Assembly: GCF_001182745.1 (NCBI RefSeq)
Contig: NZ_LN868938.1
Location: 1,178,001 to 1,242,000, forward strand
Source: Nocardia farcinica
GTDB lineage: Bacteria > Actinomycetota > Actinomycetes > Mycobacteriales > Mycobacteriaceae
Length of the DNA stretch: 64,000 nt
Direction: 5' to 3'
A program made the position numbers and the translations under genes. Under the pieces are notes generated by a model. That model worked only from the letters and a program-made list of their open reading frames with translations, ran no database searches and was not told the origin of the DNA. Below, piece after piece: positions 58,206 through 64,000 of the stretch; the stretch's first letter is position 1, and every line of letters starts with the position of its first letter.

Positions 58206-59484
58206 TCATCATCTGCTTCCACTGGGCGTAGGCGGCACGCATGCCGGTCTCGTCGGTGACGTGGGCGGTGGGCCAGCCCTCCGGGCTCGGCTTCTCCCTG
58301 GCCAGGCCGCGATTGACCAGGATCGGCATGTCCGGGTCGCCCTGGGCGCCGCGCTGGACGCGATCCCAGCCCTCGGCGTCGTCGGGGGTGCCGAACCCGA
58401 AGGGGCCCTGGAAGTGCTCGTGCACCCGCAGCCTGGCCCGGTTGACGGGATTCACGATCTCGGCCGGGCCGTCCGGGCCGATGGCGATGTGCTCGATGGT
58501 GGTCTCGTCCACCGAGATCGGGCGCAGCACCCGGAAGAACGCCGCCGACATCGACACGTTGGGGAACAGGTTGAGGTTGAACCCGGTGCCGTGCATGGCG
58601 CGCACCAGCTTGCGGACCGCGGCGTCGTCGAGGCCGGTGGCCTTCAGCTCGGCGACCAGGTCGTCGAAGCGGGCCTGCAGGGGTTCGCTGCCGTCGTCGG
58701 CGTCGAGATCGGAGTGCTCGGGCACCATCTGCATCACCGAATGCCCGTGGCCGAGATCGTGGGTCACCGCCTCGGGGTCGGTCATGAACGACATCATGTC
58801 CGCGGTCTCGGCGTCCACCGAGGCCATCCACGAGCGGTGCACGATCGGGAAGTGGTAGCCGTCGGTGGTGTTCTCCAGCTGGATCTTCCAGTTGCCGTGG
58901 AAGGTGAACCGGTGGGTGCCCAGCACCTTGATCGGGTAGCCGCCGCCCTGCTTCATGAACCGGTCGATCCAGAGCTTGGCGTCGCCGAGATGGTCGGCCA
59001 GCGGCTCGATGTCGGTGGCGAAGGTGGCGAACACCATGCCGCCGTAGGACTCGGTGCGCAGCTTGCGCAGCGACAGATCGCCCTTGGACACGACGCCCTC
59101 GTACCCGTCCGGGTAGGGGATGCCGCGCAGTTGCCCGTCCAGGCTGTAGGACCAGGCGTGGTAGGGGCAGGTGAAGCCGTTGGCGACACCGCTGCGCTGC
59201 TCGCAGATGCTGGCGCCCCGATGCCGGCAGCGGTTGAGCAGGGTGTTGATCTCGCCCTTGCGGTTACGGGTGACGATCACCGGCTGGCGGCCGACGTAGG
59301 TGGATTTGAAGCTGCCCGGCCGGGCGATCTCGGATTCGTGGGCGACCCAGATCCAGGTGCTTTCGAAGATCTTCGTCATCTCCAGCTCGAAGATCTCCGG
59401 GTCGGTGTAGATCCGGGCCGCCACCCGGTCGCCGTCGACCAGATCGGCGGGCGCCCGATGCGGCGCTGCGCTGTGCGCGGTCAT
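58195..59484 (-). CDS. iacC: Rieske aromatic-ring dioxygenase large (alpha) subunit, IacC-like
   Basis: A 429-residue oxygenase. The Rieske cluster ligands are Cys86, His88, Cys106 and His109 (CRHRG, then CPYHAW) with the standard 17-residue spacing. The mononuclear iron ligands His211 and His216 are in NTTDGYHFPIVHRSW, with Asp208 as bridging residue. The size and NWKIQLENTTDGYH feature fit benzoate/anthranilate-type oxygenases. In indole-3-acetate degradation IacC-IacD acts late, producing catechol. It follows the iacB gene by 36 bp. Confidence 0.88.
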   Translation of the reverse strand: MTAHSAAPHRAPADLVDGDRVAARIYTDPEIFELEMTKIFESTWIWVAHESEIARPGSFKSTYVGRQPVIVTRNRKGEINTLLNRCRHRGASICEQRSGVANGFTCPYHAWSYSLDGQLRGIPYPDGYEGVVSKGDLSLRKLRTESYGGMVFATFATDIEPLADHLGDAKLWIDRFMKQGGGYPIKVLGTHRFTFHGNWKIQLENTTDGYHFPIVHRSWMASVDAETADMMSFMTDPEAVTHDLGHGHSVMQMVPEHSDLDADDGSEPLQARFDDLVAELKATGLDDAAVRKLVRAMHGTGFNLNLFPNVSMSAAFFRVLRPISVDETTIEHIAIGPDGPAEIVNPVNRARLRVHEHFQGPFGFGTPDDAEGWDRVQRGAQGDPDMPILVNRGLAREKPSPEGWPTAHVTDETGMRAAYAQWKQMMSDD

Positions 59485-59520
59485 GATGCCTCCTGGCGTG
59501 AAAGGGTCAGGCGTGCAGAG

Positions 59521-59886
59521 TCAGTACTGTCGAGGGGTCAGCGCGCGACCGATCCGCGCCTCGATCTTCAGGAACTTCCACAGCTTCCAGTCGCTGCTGC
59601 CGACCGGGATGGTGCGGACCAGGTTGCAGGCGGCCTTGACGGTGTCGTGGCTGTCGGCGTCGGCGAGCAGATAGCAGGTCCACGGCCATCCGTCCGACGG
59701 TCCGACCATGGTCGAGTCGTCGTCCATGTCGCCGAGGAAGTCGATGCCGTCGAGCGCCTTGATGCCGTCGCTGAGAGCGACGAAGCCGGTCCACACGTCC
59801 GCGGGGGTGACGCCGCCCTCGGGCAGGTCGAAGAAGTTCTGGTTGATGCCGATGCAGAAGAGCACCCGCAACGGGCTGTCGGTCAT
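59521..59886 (-). CDS. iacB: IacB-like small protein
   Basis: A 121-residue protein from ATG 59886. It starts MTDSPLRVLFCIGINQNFFD, continues PADVWTGFVALSDGIKALDG, and shows the segment DGWPWTCYLLADADSHDTVK AACNLVRT, a layout fitting a dimeric alpha+beta (ABM-like) fold. Proteins of this kind occupy the iacB position right after iacA in indole-3-acetate gene clusters; their precise reaction is not established. The assignment rests on operon order (A-B-C-D-E-F) more than on a motif. Confidence 0.7.
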   Translation of the reverse strand: MTDSPLRVLFCIGINQNFFDLPEGGVTPADVWTGFVALSDGIKALDGIDFLGDMDDDSTMVGPSDGWPWTCYLLADADSHDTVKAACNLVRTIPVGSSDWKLWKFLKIEARIGRALTPRQY

Positions 59887-59914
59887 GATCGGTTCCTCAC
59901 GTGTTCGATTGCTG

Positions 59915-59957
59915 CTCAGTGGAATCCGGGCACCGCCTCAGTGGAATCCGGGCACCG
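59915..59957. repeat. Tandem 22-bp duplication over the end of iacA
   Basis: CTCAGTGGAATCCGGGCACCG occurs at 59915-59935 and 59937-59957 with one C between. On the minus strand each copy encodes PGFH followed by a stop. The upstream copy ends the acyl-CoA-dehydrogenase-like gene; the second repeats the stop just beyond it. Confidence 0.85.
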
Positions 59958-61092
59958 TCGGCGGCTGTCCCATGAGGACGGCGCCCGCGGCGTCCACCAG
60001 GCCGGGCCCCAGGAAGGCGTGTTGCTGCGGTACGAGCGCGTCGCCGACCCACTGCTGCAGCGGGTGGTCTTCGAAGATGGCCGCGGTGCCGGAGATCTCG
60101 ACGATGCGCTGCACGGCCGCGCCCGCCGTGGTGGCGAGGTGGCTGGCCGCCAGGCGCAGGTGCGCGTTCTGTGCGGGGCTCGCCGGGTCGCCGCGCAGCA
60201 CCGTCTGCCACACCTCGTCGGTGATCTCGTAGAAGTAGGCGCGCGCCGACCGCAGGGCGGCCTCGGTCTCGGCCACGGCGGTCCGGTAGTACGGCCGGTC
60301 GGCCAGTTTCGGCGCACCCGTGATACCCGCCCGGCCCGCGCCGGTCTCGATGGCGTAGTCCAGCGCGGCCCGCGCCACCCCGGCGCCGACGACGGCCAGC
60401 ACCTGCGCTGCGTAGGCGATGGTCGGATACCGGTAGAGCGGCTCGTCGACGGTGGGTTCGCCGCCGCGGATGAACGTCCACTCCCGCGGCACCACCGCGT
60501 CGGCGACCACCAGGTCGAACGAACCGGTGCCGCGCATGCCGACGACGTCCCAGTCCTGCTCGATCCGCACCTGGTCGGGGCGCAGCAGGGCGGTGCGTGG
60601 CTTGCCGCCGGTGCTCGAATCGCCGGGGATGCCGACGCCGAGCACGTCGGCGGCCATGCAGCCGCTGGCGAACTTCCACCGGCCGGTGACGCGGAACGCG
60701 CCGTCGACCTCCTCGGCGGGCTGCACCGGGAACAGTCCGCCGGCGAACACCACGTCGGGCCCGTCGGCGTAGAGCTTGGCCTGCGTCTCCAGCGGCAGCG
60801 CCGCCAGGTAGACCAGCGCCGAACCGAAGCTGGCCACCCAGCCGGTGGAGCCGTCCACGGTGGCGATGCGCTCGATGGTGCGCAGGAAATCGGCGGGCGC
60901 CTGGGGCTCGCCGCCGAATCGCCGCGGGGTGGCGGCCCGGTAGATCCCGGCCTCTTTCAAGCGCGCGACGAAATCGCGTGGCACGTATTTCCGGTCGCGG
61001 AATTCCCGGCGGCGCTCGGCGAGTTCGGCGAGCACGTCGTCGAGGATCGCCGGGCCGGCCGTGCGCGGCACCGTTGCTTCCGGGGTGGACAC
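59938..61092 (-). CDS. iacA: Acyl-CoA-dehydrogenase-like flavin monooxygenase, IacA-like
   Basis: A 384-residue protein of the acyl-CoA dehydrogenase fold from GTG 61092, with AGGAG upstream. It begins with the helical N-domain (LDDVLAELAERRREFRDRKY, YRAATPRRFGGEPQAPADFL) and has the flavin-binding segment TGRWKFASGCMAADVLGVGI and VVGMRGTGSFDLVVADAVVP. Such proteins include HpaH-like oxygenases that use reduced flavin from a separate reductase. In iac clusters IacA starts indole-3-acetate oxidation with flavin supplied by IacG. First gene of the minus-strand operon. Confidence 0.82.
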   Translation of the reverse strand: MSTPEATVPRTAGPAILDDVLAELAERRREFRDRKYVPRDFVARLKEAGIYRAATPRRFGGEPQAPADFLRTIERIATVDGSTGWVASFGSALVYLAALPLETQAKLYADGPDVVFAGGLFPVQPAEEVDGAFRVTGRWKFASGCMAADVLGVGIPGDSSTGGKPRTALLRPDQVRIEQDWDVVGMRGTGSFDLVVADAVVPREWTFIRGGEPTVDEPLYRYPTIAYAAQVLAVVGAGVARAALDYAIETGAGRAGITGAPKLADRPYYRTAVAETEAALRSARAYFYEITDEVWQTVLRGDPASPAQNAHLRLAASHLATTAGAAVQRIVEISGTAAIFEDHPLQQWVGDALVPQQHAFLGPGLVDAAGAVLMGQPPTVPGFH

Positions 61093-61130
61093 GATCACCT
61101 GCTCCTGTCGTCGAGGGGATGTTCTTCGAC

Positions 61131-61167
61131 GGTAAAGAGATCGGCGCCACACCGACATCGGTAAAGA
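61131..61167. promoter_or_regulatory. Repeated GGTAAAGA in the divergent iac promoter region
   Basis: GGTAAAGA occurs at 61131-61138 and 61160-61167, 29 bp apart, in the 175-bp region between divergent iacA and the sensor kinase gene. A third related GGTAACCG lies near 61232. They could be binding sites for the regulator of the cluster. Confidence 0.4.
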
Positions 61168-61267
61168 CCGCGCCCGAGACGGTGTCAACCACCATGCGTG
61201 TAAGGGATTTCTTCAGTGCCCGCCCGTGCCGGTAACCGCGTGGTCCGGGCGGCGTTACCCTGGCCCG

Positions 61268-62749
61268 ATGTCCGTCGATCCGCGTGCTCCCGAATTGGTC
61301 GTCTCGGATTTCGTCACGATGATGAACGCCACCGAGGTCTGTGTGCTCGTCCACGACGCCGAGACCAAGAACATTCTCTGGGCCAACCCGGCCGCGTGCG
61401 CGATGCTCGGTTTCGATCTCGACGAGATCCGTCCGCTCAAGGCCAACGACATGAGCAGTTCGGCCCAGCAGTACGACCGGGTGATCGGCCGCGCCTGGCT
61501 CCAGGACGCGGTGGAGCACGGCAGCAGCCGCATCGAATGGCACTACCGCGCCAAATCCGGGCGGGTCATTCCCACCGACGCCGTCGCCACCCGCATCGAT
61601 CTCGCGCAGGGGCCCGCGGTGATGGTGCAGTTCCGCGACATCGAGCGCGAGCAGCGCACCGAACACGCCCTGCGCCTGACCACGACCTACGTCGACGCGC
61701 TGGCCAGGCACACCGCGACGATGGCGTTCGTCCTCGACGAGGACGGGGAGATCCGCTTCGCCACCGACACCGCCCTGACCCGCCTCGGCCTGGACCCCGG
61801 CACCGAACTACCGGCCGGGCCGCGGCTCACCTCCTACGCCTACCTGCACCGGGCCGGCAGGCGCACCGGATGGGCCGAGGTCGCCGCCGACGCCGACCCG
61901 GTGGCCGCGGTGCGGCTCGAGGTCGCCCAGCCCGACGGCACCACCTCCTGGCTCGACGGCAGCCTGGAGCGACTCGACGACACCGACGTGCCCGCCTTCC
62001 TCATGCTGGTCCACGACGTGTCCGATCGGGTGCGGGACGAGCGCAAACGCGGACTGGAACTCCAGCGCGAGAACTACCTCGCCCGCTACACCGCGATGGG
62101 CGACATGGCGATGGCGATCGCCCACGAGCTGGGCCAGCCGCTGGCGGCCGCGGGCAACTACATCGCGGGCATCCGCTCGCACCTGCCCGGCGGGGAGCAG
62201 CTGGACCGCCGGGTCGGCATCGGCCTCGACGCGGCCCGCAAGCAGATCGACCGGGCCGCGACCATCGTGGCCACACTGCGCGCGTTCGTCGGGCACCTGG
62301 AACAGGTCGACCAGGTCGCCGACCTCAACGACGTGGTCACCGAATGCCTCTACTTCGTGCGGTTGCGCGCCGAACAGCACGGGGTGGTGATCGAGCTCGA
62401 CCTGTCCCCCACCCCCGTGGACGTGCGCTGCGAACGGGTGCTGACCGGGCAGGTGATCGTGAACCTGTGCTTCAACGCCATCGACGAGATGGCGCAGTGT
62501 CCGCCCGGAGCGCGGCGCATCCTGCTGGCCACCGAGCTGCGGGCGGAGGGCGGCTGTTTCACGGTGCGCGATCACGGGCGCGGTGTGCAGCGTGATCCGT
62601 TCCTGGAATCGTTCACCTCGAAATCGCACGGCAGCGGGATCGGATTGGCGTTGAGTTATCGCATCATCACCCGCCAGCACGGCACCATCTGGTGCCGTGC
62701 CGCCGAGGGCGGCGGCTCGATCTTCGGATTCGCGCTGCCCACACCCTGA
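61268..62749 (+). CDS. Cytosolic PAS-domain sensor histidine kinase
   Basis: A 493-residue kinase from ATG 61268; no membrane segment. A PAS domain covers about 10-130 (VLVHDAETKNILWANPAACA, HYRAKSGRVIPTDAVATRI), and a second PAS-like domain about 140-255. The phospho-acceptor His286 is in MAIAHELGQPLAAAGNYIAG, of FixL/TodS style. The HATPase domain shows IVNLCFNAIDEM and DHGRGVQRDP, ending GSIFGFALPTP. It may sense indole-3-acetate or an intermediate. No response regulator lies within the window. It is divergent from iacA and starts the iacG-iacI-iacH transcript. Confidence 0.85.
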   Translation: MSVDPRAPELVVSDFVTMMNATEVCVLVHDAETKNILWANPAACAMLGFDLDEIRPLKANDMSSSAQQYDRVIGRAWLQDAVEHGSSRIEWHYRAKSGRVIPTDAVATRIDLAQGPAVMVQFRDIEREQRTEHALRLTTTYVDALARHTATMAFVLDEDGEIRFATDTALTRLGLDPGTELPAGPRLTSYAYLHRAGRRTGWAEVAADADPVAAVRLEVAQPDGTTSWLDGSLERLDDTDVPAFLMLVHDVSDRVRDERKRGLELQRENYLARYTAMGDMAMAIAHELGQPLAAAGNYIAGIRSHLPGGEQLDRRVGIGLDAARKQIDRAATIVATLRAFVGHLEQVDQVADLNDVVTECLYFVRLRAEQHGVVIELDLSPTPVDVRCERVLTGQVIVNLCFNAIDEMAQCPPGARRILLATELRAEGGCFTVRDHGRGVQRDPFLESFTSKSHGSGIGLALSYRIITRQHGTIWCRAAEGGGSIFGFALPTP

Positions 62750-62828
62750 ATCGGATAGGGGAAACCTTCAGCGCGAGCGGGGGAACTCTCGATTTCTCGA
62801 GGCGTGGATCACTCGTAGCGTCGAGATC

Positions 62829-63368
62829 ATGACCAAGCAATTGACCGCCGAACAGCGTGACTTCCGGGCGGCGATGTCGAATCTCTCGGCCGCAGTCAAC
62901 GTGGTCACCACCAACGGGCCGGGTGGTCGCGCGGGCATCACCGTCAGTGCCGTGTGTTCGGTCACCGATTCACCGCCCACGGTTCTGGTGTGCGTCAATC
63001 AGTCCAGTTACACGCACGCGATCTTCCGCCGGAACGAGCGGTTGTGCGTCAACGTTCTCAGTGCCCGCGACGAGGAATTGGCCGGGCATTTCGCGGGGGC
63101 GACCGGGGTGCCGATGGCCGAACGGTTCGAGTGGGCGATGTGGGATCACGACACCGAGGACATCCCGATGCTGCGCACCGCCGCCGCCCGGGTGGTCGGC
63201 CGGATCATCAGCGACCACACCCAGGGCTCGCATTCGATCTTCCTGGTGAGTGTGGAGCGAGTCGACGTCCGGGAGAACGCCGACGCCCTCGTCTACTTCC
63301 AGCGCCGTTTCCACCACGTCGGCACCGAGCAGGAGAGCACCGCATGGACGACTCGCAGGCCCGCCTGA
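62829..63368 (+). CDS. iacG: Flavin reductase, IacG-like
   Basis: A 179-residue reductase of the flavin_reduct (HpaC-like) family from ATG 62829. Typical segments are FRAAMSNLSAAVNVVTTNGP, GITVSAVCSVTDSPPTVLVC, NERLCVNVLSARDEELAGHF, and IISDHTQGSHSIFLVSVERV. It should supply reduced flavin to the IacA oxygenase. It lies 79 bp downstream of the sensor kinase gene. Its 3' end overlaps the iacI-like gene by 25 bp. Confidence 0.85.
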   Translation: MTKQLTAEQRDFRAAMSNLSAAVNVVTTNGPGGRAGITVSAVCSVTDSPPTVLVCVNQSSYTHAIFRRNERLCVNVLSARDEELAGHFAGATGVPMAERFEWAMWDHDTEDIPMLRTAAARVVGRIISDHTQGSHSIFLVSVERVDVRENADALVYFQRRFHHVGTEQESTAWTTRRPA

Positions 63369-63613
63369 CCCTGATGTGTTACAACGACACCCACGGCTAC
63401 GGGTGGCGGCACGTCGATCTGTTCCTGCACGACGCGTCCGGCCGGGAGCTGAACTGGGTGCACTGGCAGGCCGACGCCGACGGGCCGGAGGCCGCCGACC
63501 GGGTGACCGCCGCGGCCGAGCCCAGCCTGCGCCGCACCTCCGAGTGGCGGCACGGAGTGAGCGCGAGCGGCATGGACTACTGGTGGGCCGATGCGGCTTG
63601 GAGCGACCGATGA
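63344..63613 (+). CDS. iacI: IacI-like small protein
   Basis: An 89-residue protein starting at ATG 63344 within the end of iacG. It reads MDDSQARLTLMCYNDTHGYG, WRHVDLFLHDASGRELNWVH WQAD, and ends WWADAAWSDR; Trp and His are frequent. Small unknown proteins of this size lie next to the amidase gene in iac clusters. Its ATGA overlap with the amidase gene indicates co-translation. Biochemical role unknown. Confidence 0.65.
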   Translation: MDDSQARLTLMCYNDTHGYGWRHVDLFLHDASGRELNWVHWQADADGPEAADRVTAAAEPSLRRTSEWRHGVSASGMDYWWADAAWSDR

Positions 63614-64000
63614 CGCGGTACGCGCCGTGGTCGCTGCGCGAGCTGGTCGACGATCTCGCCGCCGACCGGGTCGGCCTCGAACAGGTGTGGCAGCGTTCGC
63701 GGCGCCGGATCGCCGAGACCGAGCAGCGCCTGCACGCCTGGGTGGTTCGCGATCCGCAGCCCTCGCCCGCCGGAATCCCGTTGGGCGTCAAGGACATCAT
63801 CGACGTGTCCGGCTACCCGACCCGGTGCGGTTCCCGCGTGCGGGCCGACAGCGCCGCGGCGACCACGGACGCCGAGATCGTGCGGCGGTGGCGAGCGGCC
63901 GGGTTCGTCCCGGCGGGCAAGACCGTCACCACGGAGTTCGCCTACTTCTCCCCCGGCCCCACCGGCAATCCGGCGGCGCCCGGGCACACACCCGGCGGAT
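63610..64000 (+). CDS. iacH: Amidase, IacH-like (cut by window end)
   Basis: The first 130 codons of an amidase-signature enzyme. The catalytic lysine region is IPLGVKDIIDVSGYPTRCGS, and GKTVTTEFAYFSPGPTGNP leads into the SGGSS-type segment, of which only GHTPGG is seen. In iac clusters IacH is an amidase-like protein acting between the dioxindole and catechol steps. ATG 63610 overlaps the previous stop. The catalytic serines lie beyond the window. Confidence 0.85.
   Translation, partial: MTRYAPWSLRELVDDLAADRVGLEQVWQRSRRRIAETEQRLHAWVVRDPQPSPAGIPLGVKDIIDVSGYPTRCGSRVRADSAAATTDAEIVRRWRAAGFVPAGKTVTTEFAYFSPGPTGNPAAPGHTPGG

Noticed and set aside
58105-61164. A 1019-codon plus-strand open frame
   Set aside because: It lies opposite the iacC, iacB and iacA genes, which have clear cofactor motifs in the minus frame.

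Overview
The window is high-GC actinobacterial DNA, most likely from a mycolic-acid-containing genus such as Nocardia (Rhodococcus or Gordonia are possible). The evidence is the G/C-rich codon use, frequent GTG starts, an MspA-type porin, an LGFP-repeat cell-wall protein, a DevR/DevS (DosR/DosS) two-component pair with an Acg-type nitroreductase, and a YbhB-M20 peptidase gene order like M. tuberculosis Rv2140c-Rv2141c. No rRNA, CRISPR array or prophage was seen. There is one tRNA, tRNA-Leu(GAG).

Layout. 1-1.9 kb: a FadD-type acyl-CoA ligase. 1.9-7.6 kb: a decayed mobile island. It holds a Tn3-family transposase broken into two pieces by about 2.9 kb of unrelated minus-strand genes (unknown, secreted and LGFP-repeat proteins), two small lower-GC genes and a truncated resolvase. 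7.8-13.6 kb: core-like genes (YbhB protein, M20 peptidase, LysE transporter, a divergent NAD+-dependent DNA ligase, a methyltransferase). 13.7-18.6 kb: a tightly packed five-gene operon of unknown purpose, with two related proteins, a membrane protein, an asparagine-synthetase-like enzyme with a degenerate glutaminase domain, and a cupin-like protein. 18.6-21.6 kb: a molybdopterin oxidoreductase without the usual Fe-S cysteines, plus a helical partner. 21.7-30.8 kb: a dormancy/redox neighbourhood built around devRS, with five candidate DosR-type boxes. 31-33.6 kb: GNAT, DinB/DUF664, DoxX and tRNA-Leu.

33.9-46.2 kb: a DUF1254 protein; a LysR regulator divergent from a ketone-body operon (MHS transporter, 3-hydroxybutyrate dehydrogenase, acetoacetyl-CoA synthetase); then SDR, diiron ferritin-like protein and Baeyer-Villiger-type monooxygenase behind a long inverted repeat, with a MerR regulator; then small exported or membrane proteins and a YbaK deacylase. 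46.2-52.1 kb: a complete fructose phosphotransferase system (ptsI divergent from fruR-fruK-fruA-ptsH). 52.2-54.1 kb: a 27-residue hydrophobic peptide, a small secreted protein and the MspA porin.

54.1-64 kb (window end): a divergent gene set matching the iac pathway for indole-3-acetic acid degradation. The minus-strand operon is iacA-B-C-D-E-F followed by a DUF485 protein and a sodium:solute symporter. The plus-strand operon is a PAS sensor kinase followed by iacG-iacI-iacH, with iacH cut by the window end. Together these would import, sense and oxidise an indole auxin towards catechol. The catechol pathway itself is not in the window.
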